From CAUZWH01 sp965247665 (GTDB lineage Bacteria > Pseudomonadota > Alphaproteobacteria > SHVV01): 64,000 nucleotides of DNA. Every line of letters begins with the position of its first letter. The first letter of the stretch is position 1. Shown here one piece after another: positions 17,307-27,131 of the stretch. The notes beneath the pieces were generated by a model, which ran no database searches, was not told where the DNA came from, and was given only the letters and a program-made list of their open reading frames with translations. Location: the NCBI GenBank assembly GCA_965247665.1, contig CBDFHH010000004.1, forward strand, positions 496,001-560,000. The letters are read 5' to 3'. Position numbers and translations under genes: made by a program.

Positions 17307-17822
17307 ACAGTGAAGGGCTAGGAAGAGAGCTCGCCTTGATCTTCATCTCGAATAGCGCGTCGCAGACGCGGCCGGGACAGCTCTCGGGTAAGAGCGGCCC
17401 CAATCCGTTAGAAAACAGACCTCAACGGGGGGTTCGTCGACTTTGGCCCCTAAAACGAATGTAACTGGCGCTGCCGAGAACGTCTGTGAATAGCCAAGGA
17501 CCGGACACTAGGTCGGGGCGCGGAACCACCTAGTCGATGATGAAAAGGTATGAAGCCATGGCCGCGAATCCACACCACTGACTCGCCGTTTCGGCGCACA
17601 TGCAGGCGTGGTATGGTTAGGGAGAAAAACCATTCGCAGTAGCGCCATCTGTGGCGGGGTAGCAGGGTCACTGGAGGCTGCTGTACGGTGCCGTGTGTCG
17701 TTAGCGTTGCATCTTCTGGATAAGCTGTCGGGCAGCGAGGGATCGCCGCTCCCGACCGCATTTCCAGAGGCCGAGCCGTTTGACTAACGACCGCCTTTAC
17801 ACCGCAGACGGGAGAGAACGAC
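17307..17822. other. intergenic region upstream of the amidinotransferase-family gene
   Basis: No frame is convincing. The region precedes the amidinotransferase-family gene and should contain its promoter; I cannot assign a specific site. Confidence 0.4.
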
Positions 17823-18932
17823 ATGACGACTGAGACAATCGAGCGCGGGGCCAAGAAAGAGGTAAGTCCGACGGGTGACGAAGACCGTCCTTCACCGGCG
17901 GATGAGCTTGCGAGAATCCCGCTTTACGAAAAAGGCAAGCCACCGCAACCCCTGTTCGACATCGACTACATGGACGAACTGGAGGCCACCTGGGGCCGCA
18001 GGTGGGGCGCGCAAACCGAACTCGGACAGCTCCGCTACGTGATGGTGCAGCCGCCGACTCTCGGACAAGTCGACACGCCTATAATTAGGGAGGATCCGGT
18101 TTACTTCGTCCAACCGAGGGGGGTGTCCAGTTTCGAGGCGATGAAGAAGAACCACGACTCGCTGGTGAGGATCCTGGAAGCCGAAGGGATCGAGATCGCG
18201 TATCTCGACGGGCCCGAAACGCTCCGCGGCACCTACATCGACATCATCGGCTACGACGCGCCGCGCGAACCCGTGATCCTCGATGGCGGCGCCCTGGTCC
18301 TGCGCAATGCCATCGGCGCTCAGCGGGGCATTGAAAAGATCATCGCCCAGCGGTTAATGGCATTGGGCTGCCCGATTCTTTACACCGTGCACGGCAAGGG
18401 CTCGGGTATCAGCGGTGGGAACTTCGTCTGGCTCGACGAGAAGCATGTCGTGATTGGCTGTAGCGTCCACACCAGCATGGAGGGGATTGAGGAGGTCGAA
18501 CCAATCTTACGAATGGCCGGTGTAGAAGAGATCCATATTGCGCACTTGCCGGGCTATCTTAACTTACAGACCGAGCGAGCTGGTGGCCCCGGCGGTTTCT
18601 ATCACCTCGACATGGTGTTCGGGATGGTCGACGAAGGCCTGGCGCTGATCCACCCGGCGGGGGTCGGGTACGACATGATTCGCTACCTGCAGAAAAGGAA
18701 CATCGAACTGATCGAGGTCTCTCTGGAGGAAACCCAGAATTACGCGTGCAACGTCTGCCCGATCCGGCCCGGGCGCATCATCGCGACCGCGGGCAACCAC
18801 CACACCCGCGAGCAGCTCGAAAAGCACGGCGTGGACGTCCTCGAGATGGGATTCGAGGGCGGCAACATAAGCGGACGTGGTCCGGCCTGCTCCACCTTGC
18901 CACTGATCAGGGATAAGGGTCCGTCCATCTGA
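17823..18932 (+). CDS. amidinotransferase / DDAH / arginine deiminase superfamily enzyme
   Basis: A 369-residue guanidine-modifying-fold enzyme. Members hydrolyse or transfer the amidino group of arginine, methylarginines or other guanidino compounds through a covalent Cys intermediate. The catalytic Cys is Cys356 in GPACSTLP close to the C-terminus, with His261/Asp263 in FYHLDMVFGMVD; SGGNF (197-201) lines the pocket. The ATG has GGGAGAGA upstream at good spacing. A binding-protein gene follows 132 bp later on the same strand, so the enzyme may act on the compound that protein imports. Substrate specificity cannot be told. Confidence 0.85.
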   Translation: MTTETIERGAKKEVSPTGDEDRPSPADELARIPLYEKGKPPQPLFDIDYMDELEATWGRRWGAQTELGQLRYVMVQPPTLGQVDTPIIREDPVYFVQPRGVSSFEAMKKNHDSLVRILEAEGIEIAYLDGPETLRGTYIDIIGYDAPREPVILDGGALVLRNAIGAQRGIEKIIAQRLMALGCPILYTVHGKGSGISGGNFVWLDEKHVVIGCSVHTSMEGIEEVEPILRMAGVEEIHIAHLPGYLNLQTERAGGPGGFYHLDMVFGMVDEGLALIHPAGVGYDMIRYLQKRNIELIEVSLEETQNYACNVCPIRPGRIIATAGNHHTREQLEKHGVDVLEMGFEGGNISGRGPACSTLPLIRDKGPSI

Positions 18933-19064
18933 GGGCTGTCGCCCGGCGGTGTAGGAGACGGTCGGGCACAGGGTAGGAAGTATTTGGAAGGCCGTTCCCG
19001 CTGACGCGTACCTGGGCTCGTGGGCCCTTTTGAGTGGCGGGCCGAAAACATAGGAGGATGAACA

Positions 19065-20096
19065 ATGAGGAAGACCAGCTTATGCGCTTTAGGCGCCGTC
19101 GGGCTTGCCACGGTGTTGGCGGTCGGTGGCTTGAATGCTCGGGAGGCACAGGCGGCTCCCTGTGATGGTCCCGCGGAAGTCGCAAAGATCACACTTATGG
19201 CAGACTGGATTCCCGTGGCTGTGAGCCAAGGACCGTTCTGGGAAGCAAAGCTCCGCGGCTTCTTCAAAGACGAAGGTTTGGAGGTCAACATCATCGCCCC
19301 TGCGAATCCGGCGGATCCGATCAAGCTCGTCGCCCGCGGGCGGGTGAACTTCAGTCTTACTTATGTTCCTGAGGTGATGATGTCGCGAGATACCGGAATT
19401 CCGGTAGTCGCGGTTGCAACCACGTTGCGTAAACTCGTGTCTGGCTTCATGTCCTTGTCTGAGACAGGAATCAAGTCTCCGGCAGACCTCAAGGGCAAAA
19501 TTGTTGGCGTCCCACCGAAGATGGATTTCCAAGCATTTTTCAAGACGGTGGTCAAGACCGGGGGGATCGGCGCCAAGGACGTGAAGATGATCGACCCTGG
19601 ATTCGGCGGCATCTCTCTCCTATTGAAAAATAAGGTGGATGCCACCGGCGCATTGACATACTTCGAAGAGGTCATAGCGAACCTGGCTCTGTCCAAGGAA
19701 GGCAAACCACCCGTTAATTTTATGCTGTTTGCGGATAACGGCGTGCCGCAGTTCTACTACCAGCTGGTCGTAGGCAACGAGAACTGGATTAAAAAGAACC
19801 CCCACGCCACTTGCCGGTTCTTGAGGGCATCGATCCGCGGTGTGAAGCAATGGGTGGAAAACGCAGATACGTCATTTGACTACATCCTCAAGAAGAACGA
19901 CGTCTTCTCGTTGGAGGAGCAGCGACTGGGCTACGAGATGGCAAAACCAGATTGGGTCGCTGCCGATGGGACCATCTTCGGAATGGACGTTGAACCATGG
20001 AGAACGGCACAGGCATGGGCGCTCGAACAAAAACTCATCACGGTCGGCGCCGATCCGTCCTCCTATTTCACCAACGAGTACTTACCGAAGAAGTAG
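19065..20096 (+). CDS. ABC transporter substrate-binding protein, NMT1/SsuA type
   Basis: A 343-residue secreted binding protein with a signal peptide (MRKTSLCALGAVGLATVLAV, cleavage likely after AQAA) and an NMT1-like body: ADWIPVAVSQGPFWEAKLRG, then FKDEGLEVNII and ARGRVNFSLTYVPEVMMS. This pattern is common in importers of hydroxymethylpyrimidine-like, nitrile-like or sulfonate ligands. AGGAGG precedes the ATG. No ABC permease or ATPase lies near. A 13-bp tandem duplication covers its stop codon, and an intrinsic terminator follows. Confidence 0.88.
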   Translation: MRKTSLCALGAVGLATVLAVGGLNAREAQAAPCDGPAEVAKITLMADWIPVAVSQGPFWEAKLRGFFKDEGLEVNIIAPANPADPIKLVARGRVNFSLTYVPEVMMSRDTGIPVVAVATTLRKLVSGFMSLSETGIKSPADLKGKIVGVPPKMDFQAFFKTVVKTGGIGAKDVKMIDPGFGGISLLLKNKVDATGALTYFEEVIANLALSKEGKPPVNFMLFADNGVPQFYYQLVVGNENWIKKNPHATCRFLRASIRGVKQWVENADTSFDYILKKNDVFSLEEQRLGYEMAKPDWVAADGTIFGMDVEPWRTAQAWALEQKLITVGADPSSYFTNEYLPKK

Positions 20097-20112
20097 TATG
20101 AAGAAGTAGTAT
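20087..20112. repeat. 13-bp tandem duplication across a stop codon
   Basis: GAAGAAGTAGTAT occurs at 20087-20099 and again directly at 20100-20112. The first copy contains the last Lys codons and the TAG stop of the binding-protein gene. Confidence 0.9.
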
Positions 20113-20165
20113 ATGGATCTCTTCGCTGGGCGGTTTCAACGCACCACGAACTTCGGTCAAGCCCT

Positions 20166-20192
20166 GCCCCGCCTCGCGCGGGGCTTTCTCTT
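20166..20192 (+). terminator. rho-independent terminator
   Basis: GCCCCGC (20166-20172) pairs with GCGGGGC (20178-20184) across a five-base loop, followed by TTTCTCTT. It lies 70 bp past the stop of the binding-protein gene on the same strand. Confidence 0.8.
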
Positions 20193-20326
20193 GGGCCGCG
20201 GTCACGCTTATAGGAATCGCGCATGCTCGGGATGGGCGCACCCACCGTTCGGCATCGTTCCTTACCCTTAGTCTCCAGGCTGGCCCTGAACGGGGCCAGT
20301 CGATCTCACATCGGCAGCGCTCGCTA

Positions 20327-21377
20327 GAGCATTATCTGATCACTTGTGGTCATATCCTGCGGCGGCGAAGTAGTTTTGGCACTCGGCCGAGGTGAAGATG
20401 TCTGTGGCTTGGGCGATGGCCTCCCAGAGTTCTGTGGCTTGTGCGGGCGGCCCGGCGCTTGAGGTAGGCCTTGAACTTGGAGAAGGCCATCTCGATCGGG
20501 TTGAAGTCGGGGCTGTAGGGCGGCAGGAAGCGCAGCTGGGCTCCGGCTCTGCGAATGGCGTCACGGACGCCGGCGCTGCGGTGGGCGGGGAGGTTGTCCA
20601 TCACCACGATGTCGCCGGGCTTGAGGGTCGACACCAGCACCTGTTCGATGTAGGCCCGGAAGGCGGCCCCATGCATGGCGCCGTCGAGCACCATGGGGGC
20701 CGTCATCCCGCTCAGCCTCAGTGCGCCGACGAAGGTGGTGGTCTTCCAGTGTCCGTGCGGGATCGGTGCCCGGCAACGGTGTCCGCGCGGCCCGGCCGCA
20801 GCGTCGCGCCATCTTGGTGGAGGCGCCGGTCTCGTCGACGAAGACGAGCCTTTCAGGGTCGAGATCGGGCTGGGTTTCGAACCAGGATCGCCGGCGCCGC
20901 AGCACGTCAGCTCGCTGCTGCTCGCTGGCGTGAGCGGTTTTTTTTGAAGGTGATGCCCCGGCGGTGAAAAAAGCGCCACACCGTGCTCTGCGACACCCGC
21001 ACCCCGTGCTCGCTCTCCAGATGAGAGGCGATCTCCGCCAGGGTCATGTCCGGGGTCTCTTCGACCAGCGCCAGAACCACCGCAGCGCGTGCTTCGATCC
21101 GGTGCGAGCGGTTGTCGCCGCCTTGCGCTCTGGGCCGGTAGCTGCCCGTTCGACGCCACGCCCCTACCCACTTGATCGCCGTAGACGGGGCGATCCCGAA
21201 GCGCTTTGCCGCTCCCCGTCGCGACATCCCGCCATCCACCGCCACCACCACCCGGCGACGCAAATCATTCGAAAGAGGTTGCGTCATGCAGGCTGGCCTC
21301 CTTCACCAGCCCGTATCTTGAATCGCAGATACAACCAATTGAAAATACAAAAGATTCTGTCAGATCGAAAAACGCTC
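20327..21377 (-). mobile_element. second IS630-family insertion sequence, degenerate
   Basis: Ends are GAGCATTATCTGATC (inward from 20327) and, on the other strand, GAGCGTTTTTCGATC (inward from 21377), each next to TA (20325-20326 and 21378-21379). Length 1051 bp. It is a different IS630 subgroup from the copy at 8.4 kb and its transposase frame is broken. Confidence 0.82.
20340..21287 (-). pseudogene. IS630-family transposase with frameshifts (one at an A8 run)
   Basis: The N-terminal part from 21287 reads MTQPLSNDLRRRVVVAVDGG with helix-turn-helix sequence GMSRRGAAKRFGIAPSTAIK. At GITFKK, a run of eight A on the coding strand (20938-20945) shifts the frame to KTAHASEQQRADVLRRRRSW and VFVDETGAS. 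Further shifts near 20795 and 20440 are needed to reach VVMDNLPAHRS, FLPPYSPDFNPIEM and the end AECQNYFAAAGYDH. The A run is the kind of slippery site used for programmed frameshifting in this family. The other two breaks look like decay. Confidence 0.82.
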
Positions 21378-21447
21378 TAGATCGGTTTGGGAAAGTGCGA
21401 TAACTTTTGCCATCGAGCGCAGCGCGCACGATCCGCGGAGGTACGCT

Positions 21448-22716
21448 ATGCAGAATACCTGGCACGGCCTCACCTGGCCGGCAACCGACTTCAGCTGTGT
21501 TCCGTACGGCGTTTTCACGGATTCCAAGATCTTTGCCGAGGAACAGGACAGGATCTTCCGCGGCGCGGTGTGGACTAACGTCGCGCTCGAGGCTGAAATA
21601 CCCAATCCGGGCGATTACAAATCGTCCTATATCGGCGACACCCCGGTGGTCGCGGTGCGGAGCGAGGATGGATCGGTTCATGCGTTCGTCAATCGCTGCG
21701 CCCATCGCGGAACCTTGCTTGTGCGCGACCAGATCGGCAACGCCAAAGACTTCACCTGCATTTACCACCACTGGTGTTATGACTTGACCGGCAACCTGAT
21801 TGGCGTGCCGTTTCTGCGTGGCCTCAAGGGTAAAGGCGGTATGCCCGACGACTTCAAGATGGCCGAGCACGGGCTGCGTACCCTGCGCGTCGAGTGCTAC
21901 CGCGGTGCTGTGTTCGCCACTTTTGATGACGACACCGAGGACCTCGAAACCTATCTCGGCCCGGACGGCGTCGAGTACCTCGATCGCATGTTCCACAAAC
22001 CGATCAAGGTCTTGGGCTATATGCGCCAACGCATGCCTACGAACTGGAAGCTCTACATCGAAAACACCAGGGACGCCAACCATGCCGGGTTGTTGCATCA
22101 GCTGCCGGTGACTTTCGGTCTGTGGCGCAACACCCAGACTGGTGGCTCGAAACTGGACCGCATGAAGCGTCACGAGATTCAATACGGTTATCTCGACACC
22201 GACACCGAAGAAGACGCCAAGGAGAGCTACGACAGCGTCCAGTCTTACAACACCACGCTTTCGCTCAACGACACGTCGATCGTCGATTACGTTCCCGAAT
22301 GGGGCGACAACATCTCCTCCAAGTTTCTGACGGTGTTCCCGGGCACGGTTTTCCAGCAATTCGCAAACACGCTCGCGACCCGCCAGATTCGGCCACGCAA
22401 GATCGACGAGTTTGATCTGTATTGGACGGTTTTCGGTTATGAAGACGATGACGAAGCCGCTCATATGCGCCGGATGAAGCAAAACAACCTTGCGGGTCCC
22501 GCTGGCGTCGTATCGATGGAGGACGGCGAGGTAGGGCGCTTGGCCCTACTCGGTGTTCGCAGTGGCCGAGACGAACACTCGTTCATCGGCTACGGCGGGA
22601 CCGGCCCCATCGAGGACCAGACCACGATGATCACTGAGGTCGCATTGCGTGGCTTCTGGAAGAACTACTGCGAGCTGATGCAGGTTCCCACTGCCCAGGC
22701 ACAGGCCGCGGAATAG
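21448..22716 (+). CDS. Rieske ring-hydroxylating oxygenase alpha subunit, complete
   Basis: A 422-residue oxygenase alpha subunit. The Rieske cluster ligands are Cys84/His86 (NRCAHRG) and Cys104/His107 (CIYHHWCYD). The mononuclear iron site is Asp209/His212/His217 in ENTRDANHAGLLH. Together these support O2 activation with electrons from a ferredoxin-type reductase. GGAGGT precedes the ATG. The gene sits alone between an IS630 and an IS1380 element with no beta subunit, ferredoxin or reductase; a partner must be elsewhere, or it resembles alpha-only oxygenases such as phenoxybenzoate or quaternary-amine enzymes. Substrate unknown. Confidence 0.92.
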   Translation: MQNTWHGLTWPATDFSCVPYGVFTDSKIFAEEQDRIFRGAVWTNVALEAEIPNPGDYKSSYIGDTPVVAVRSEDGSVHAFVNRCAHRGTLLVRDQIGNAKDFTCIYHHWCYDLTGNLIGVPFLRGLKGKGGMPDDFKMAEHGLRTLRVECYRGAVFATFDDDTEDLETYLGPDGVEYLDRMFHKPIKVLGYMRQRMPTNWKLYIENTRDANHAGLLHQLPVTFGLWRNTQTGGSKLDRMKRHEIQYGYLDTDTEEDAKESYDSVQSYNTTLSLNDTSIVDYVPEWGDNISSKFLTVFPGTVFQQFANTLATRQIRPRKIDEFDLYWTVFGYEDDDEAAHMRRMKQNNLAGPAGVVSMEDGEVGRLALLGVRSGRDEHSFIGYGGTGPIEDQTTMITEVALRGFWKNYCELMQVPTAQAQAAE

Positions 22717-22835
22717 TCAGGACGGCACTACAACGACTTAGCCCGCATTTCCCAGGTGAACTTAGGCGCTAGACCTTCTGACTTCTGATTCCATGTTCTG
22801 TATCATAGGGTTAGATGACGTGGAGGGCGGCTCGG

Positions 22836-24184
22836 ATGCGGAACCCGGAGGGTGAGTCAGATCGCAGCCCAATCCGGCTCTGTTTTGACCGAAGGCTGAA
22901 GATCGAGTTCCATGGCTCGCGGATCACGTCCGAGGCCGGTCTGCTTGCCTATCGTGAACTCGACGATGCCTTGGGTCTGACCGCATTGGCGAGCGATGTC
23001 CTGGCCGACAGCCGGACGGGGAAGAACGGTTGGCATGGCGTCCTCGGTCTGCTTCGCCAGTCCGTCTATGGGCGCCTCGCCGGATACGAGGATGTAAACG
23101 ATGCCGACCGTCTCGGGCGCGATCCCGCGATGCGGTGGATCGTCAGGGGCAAGGCGGTCGAACGCGGCGGAGCATCGACCAGCCAGATGGGCGGTTCGAG
23201 ACCGGGTTGTTGGCGATGGACCAGAACCTCGCCGCCCTTGCGGACTTGTAGGGCGTTTGGATTGACCGAATTCATGACCGCAACGCACCGAAGCTCATCG
23301 TGCTCGACATGGACAGCAGCGTCAGCCCAACCCATGGCGATCAGGAAGGCACGGCCTATAACGGCCATTTCGGCTGCACCTGCTATCACCCGCTTTTCGT
23401 GTTCAATCAGTTCGGCGATGTGGAGCGGTGCGCCCTTCGTCCCGGCAACGTCCACAGCGCCCACGAGTGGCGCAACGTGCTTGAACCGGTCGTCGCCCGT
23501 TACCGCGACAGGACACTCCGGCGTAACTTCCGTGGCGACGCCGCCTTCGCCTCACCCGAGGTCTACGAGTTTCTCGAAGCCGAGGACTTCAGCTACGCTA
23601 TCCGCCTTCCCGCGAACAAGGTGTTGCAAGGCAGCATCGCCCATCTCTTGAGGCGGCCGGTCGGCAGACCACCGAACGACGTGCGCCGTTATCATGCCAG
23701 CTTCCGCTATCAGGCCGCGACCTGGGACAAGGCCCGCCGCGTCGTCGCCAAGGTGGAGTGGCATCCGGGTGAACTTTGTCCCCGTGTCGGCTTCATCGTC
23801 ACCAACCTGAGCCGACCCACCGAGCGCATCGTCGCATTCTACAATCAGCGCGGCACGGCCGAGCAGTGGATCAAGGAAGGCAAGAACGCCATCAAGTGGA
23901 CGCGCTTGTCGTGCCAGAAGTTCCGCAACAACGAGGTCCGGCTCCAGCTTCATGTCCTCGCCTACAACCTCGGCAACTTGATGCGGACGCTCGCTTTGCC
24001 TGATGCCGTGGAGCAGTGGTCGTTGACCACGCTACGAGAGAACCTCATCAAGATCGGCGCGAAGATTGCGCGCCACGGCCGCTACATCGTCTCCCAGATG
24101 GCCGAGGTCGCAATCCCGCGTGAGTTGTTCGCCGGCATCCTGCACCCCATCGACCGGCTCAGACTAGCGCCACTCCCAACATGA
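22836..24184 (+). pseudogene. IS1380-family transposase, frameshifted and with an internal stop
   Basis: N-terminal part: LKIEFHGSRITSEAGLLAYR, LGLLRQSVYGRLAGYEDVND, the IS1380 hallmark. Near 23195 the frame changes, then a TAG at 23249 interrupts the segment ending NLAALADL. The main part resumes with VLDMDSSVSPTHGDQEG (first Asp), RRNFRGDAAFASPEVYEFLE (second Asp) and EQWIKEGKNAIKW (Glu), ending LFAGILHPIDRLR. At least one indel and one nonsense change inactivate it. I could not identify its terminal repeats. Confidence 0.85.
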
Positions 24185-24568
24185 CGAATGGCCGTCCCTC
24201 ATGCCTGCCGATCATGGGACAGCTGCGTCTGCAACTCGGCTTAAGCGGCAATATCGAACGCCATCACGTCCCATTGGCTCTCAATTCCATGGTGTCGGCA
24301 TGAAAGCGGTAGTAAATCGCGAGGAGACCGCGCGTTGAACGATTTTGAGCCACGCTCAACCAGTCTGGATGGTTCCATATGGAAAATCCTGGCTTAGGAC
24401 TGGTGTCTCCCAGCCCTTTTGTTTCGCGACCCTCGGCGGGGGAGCCAATCAAGGCACCGCGTAGCGTGGGTAACGTCAGACAGCGTCGCGATGGAGTTTG
24501 TTTCGGAGTAGCCCGATTGCGGTGTGAAGCGCAGGGCCCCGATGAAGACCGTATGAATTAACGTTCTT
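24185..24568. other. junction region between IS1380 and IS110 remnants
   Basis: No supported gene. It presumably includes the right end of the IS1380 element and an unidentified sequence up to the IS110 fragment. Confidence 0.35.
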
Positions 24569-24868
24569 TTGGATTCGCGGGCTCGCCGAACGTCGCGGCG
24601 CTGGCAATCGGGCGAGATGGACTTTACGGGGCGCATCTCCAAGCATGGTGATGCGATGCTGCGCAGCCTCTTGTACGGTGCCGCCAACAGCCTGCTGACG
24701 GTGGTGCGCCGCGCTCACCCGCTGAAGGACTGGGCACGCCGTATCAAGAAGCGGACCAGCCACAAGAAGGCCTGCGTGGCGTTGGCCCGCCGGCTGGCGG
24801 TGATCCTGAATCGCATGCTGATTACCGGCGAGGCCTTCCGCTGGCCGGAAAAGCAGGCCGCGGTGTAA
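24569..24868 (+). pseudogene. IS110-family transposase C-terminal fragment
   Basis: About 90 codons match the C-terminal domain of IS110/IS116/IS902 transposases: RRWQSGEMDFTGRISKHGDA, LRSLLYGAANSLLTVVRRAH and ACVALARRLAVILNRMLI. The N-terminal RuvC-like catalytic part is missing, so this is a remnant. Upstream sequence shows no matching frame. Confidence 0.75.
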
Positions 24869-25284
24869 CGGCAAGAAGGGGATAACGGCAGAAACGTTCA
24901 AGAGGAAACATCTCGGTTCCGCAGGAGCGGAAACTTCTGTCCCCGCCGGGACGATGGCCGAGACGATCCCGCAGAGTTTGTTGCAAGGCGGTTCATGCTG
25001 CCGACACTGCGCCTGACACACTGCGCCTGACACATTGGGAGGCCGAAGCCAAAGGGCACCATCATGAAGCGAGCCGGCCCCACTGGCACAGACTTCGCAG
25101 ACAACCGTGTACCCGGCAGGGATCAGCAAGCCTGGAAGAGATTGATCGGTGAGCCGGAATTAGACAACAATCTCTTGTACGTCACCGGAAATCGTCCGGG
25201 CTCGACTTTGAGGCGTGGTATTCGTATATTTATCGGTGCTCATCCGGGCCGTTGCCCTACTGTCCGACGAAGAGGGCGAGAACC
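24869..25284. other. intergenic region with a 14-bp tandem duplication
   Basis: No gene supported. The unit ACACTGCGCCTGAC is duplicated in tandem at 25004-25031. The remainder should contain the promoter of the isomerase-like gene that follows. Confidence 0.5.
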
Positions 25285-26040
25285 ATGGCGGATTCGCCAA
25301 TGCTGGGCTGGATAAAGCCGGATGACAACGTCCGGCCCGATCACGACTGCTATCATCTCGAGGAGTGGCTGGAGGGCCACGGAATCGGGGGTGTGCGTAC
25401 CCCGGTCAGGACCTCGCGAGCATGGGGCATTCATGCTCCCAAGGAGCTCTACATGGCGGGCGATCTCGCCCATCTCACTCCACCGGCGAAGGAGCTCGCG
25501 GATGCCGGTTGCTCGGCCATCGTGTGGGCCTGCACTAGTGGCAGCTTCATCGGTGGCCTTGACTGGTGTCGGGCGCAGTCGGCCGACCTCGCCCAAGCCA
25601 CCGGGCGACCGGTGACCAGCACGTCGCTTGCCATCATCGCCGCGGCGGGGCGCATTGGGGCCACCACCATCGATCTCCTGGGAACCTATCCGAAGGAAAT
25701 AACTGCCGTACTCAGGAAGCTGCTAGAGGACGCGGGTGTCCGGGTCGAGCACTGTATCGCGTTGAACGCTCTCACCGGCAAGGACACCTTCGCCCTCGAC
25801 CTGCGCAAGGAGGCGAAGCAGCTTGCCGGGCCTTCCTTCGGGCGCAACCCCGTGGTCATCCCCGACACCGCGGCCAATTCCCTGTATCTGCTTGAGGACT
25901 TGGAGGACATCCTAGAACGGCCCGTGCTTACAGCCGTCCTGGTGTCGCTGTGGCACGGTCTCGTCCTCCTTGGCGTGGACCCCGTCGCCAAGGGCGCCGG
26001 TTTCCTGTTCAGCGGTGAGCGTTGGAGTGCACCCCACTAG
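25285..26040 (+). CDS. maleate cis-trans isomerase / Asp-Glu racemase family protein, one catalytic Cys missing
   Basis: A 251-residue member of the maleate isomerase, arylmalonate decarboxylase and hydantoin racemase group. The N-terminal active-site Cys is Cys83 in VWACTSGSF. The second position, normally Cys in an SCTN motif, is Asp194 in VIPDTAANS, so the two-cysteine racemase or isomerase mechanism is not expected; a decarboxylase-like or lyase role with one Cys is possible. The ATG at 25285 has AGAGGGCGAG upstream. It converges on a second family member that keeps both cysteines. Confidence 0.8.
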   Translation: MADSPMLGWIKPDDNVRPDHDCYHLEEWLEGHGIGGVRTPVRTSRAWGIHAPKELYMAGDLAHLTPPAKELADAGCSAIVWACTSGSFIGGLDWCRAQSADLAQATGRPVTSTSLAIIAAAGRIGATTIDLLGTYPKEITAVLRKLLEDAGVRVEHCIALNALTGKDTFALDLRKEAKQLAGPSFGRNPVVIPDTAANSLYLLEDLEDILERPVLTAVLVSLWHGLVLLGVDPVAKGAGFLFSGERWSAPH

Positions 26041-26271
26041 CCTTCCTTCCCGAAGGCCGGATCGTCTCTCGGTCCGAAGAAACGCCACGAGCAATTTGCC
26101 TTCCCTGTAAAGGCCATGCACAGGAAGGCTCCGAGGCTTGGTCGCGCTTGACTGAGGAAGCGCCGCGCCACCAAAAAAGAACCTGCGGCTGTCATGTGCG
26201 CTGCCGACAACATGGCCGGGTTCCACTGCCCCCAGGGACGACCGTCGTCGCCGGCAAAGAGGCGCCGAAGG

Positions 26272-27006
26272 TCACGCAGCGATGGTCGTGGCCATGCTTT
26301 GGAACAGTCGTCCGTAACCCTGCCGCGGCTCGTTGAGGCCGAGGGCGCGGAACGTCGCCCAGATCGTCGCCTGGTTGGACGTGACCACCGGCTTGCCGAT
26401 CTCTTGCTCCAACTGGTCGGCGACTTCCATCGCACGCCAGTTCGTGCAGGACAGGAAAATGCCGTCGGCCTCCGGCGCGAGTTGTTCCTTGGCGAATTTG
26501 ATGATCGTTTTGGGCGTATCGGCGCCAATGTCCCGGTTCATCCTGTGGCCCCGGCCGGTGTAAGTCAGGACCTTCAAGCCGTTCTCCTCGAGGAAAACCC
26601 GGACCTTTTCGGTGATGTCATCGGGATAGGGTGTAGCGAGCGAGAGCTTTTGGATTCCGAGCGTCTTGAGGGTAGTGACGACCGCGGTGGCGGTTGCCAC
26701 GGTGGGGATACCGCCCGCCGTCTCCGAAATCCTTCGGCGCAGCTCTTCGTCGGATCCCGCGCCGCCGAGCAGGCTGCCTCCGGTACAGGCATAAGTGATG
26801 ACATCGACTTCGGCCGAGCCAAGCAGCCGTGCGCAACCGTCGCTATCCTGGTTCATCCTTTCGAGAACCTCGACGCTGCTGCCGACCGCCCACATCCGCG
26901 CCGAGTGGATCGACACATATGAGGGAACCACGCGTTGCAAGTCGTACTCCACCGTCGTGTTGGACGAGGGCAGTATCAGGCCTATCTTCTTGCGCTGGTT
27001 TTGCAT
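26272..27006 (-). CDS. maleate cis-trans isomerase family protein with both catalytic cysteines
   Basis: A 244-residue protein with the complete active-site pair Cys74 (TYACTGGS) and Cys187 (LSCTNWRAM). It starts KKIGLILPSSNTTVEYDLQR, a normal maleate isomerase N-terminus with the carboxylate-binding PSSNT loop. It could convert maleate to fumarate in N-heterocycle (for example nicotinate) breakdown or racemise a related acid. It lies 126 bp downstream of the Ldh2-type dehydrogenase gene on the same strand, forming a probable operon. Confidence 0.85.
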   Translation of the reverse strand: MQNQRKKIGLILPSSNTTVEYDLQRVVPSYVSIHSARMWAVGSSVEVLERMNQDSDGCARLLGSAEVDVITYACTGGSLLGGAGSDEELRRRISETAGGIPTVATATAVVTTLKTLGIQKLSLATPYPDDITEKVRVFLEENGLKVLTYTGRGHRMNRDIGADTPKTIIKFAKEQLAPEADGIFLSCTNWRAMEVADQLEQEIGKPVVTSNQATIWATFRALGLNEPRQGYGRLFQSMATTIAA

Positions 27007-27131
27007 CGCCGGTGGTCCTCGCTATCGTTCGGCAAACCTGGATTCCGCTGCCGCCGGTCCCTGGCGCCGGCGATTCTCAAACACCGGCACGGTCACGTTC
27101 TCCGCTAACCACTTGCATGGCCTGATGCCAC

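Noticed and set aside
21265..22482. 405-codon frame opposite the Rieske oxygenase
   Set aside because: Antisense shadow; the opposite strand encodes complete Rieske and mononuclear iron motifs.
26040..26057. GCCTTC-CTTCCC-GAAGGC hairpin between convergent isomerase genes as a terminator
   Set aside because: The stem has only six pairs and there is no T run on either side.
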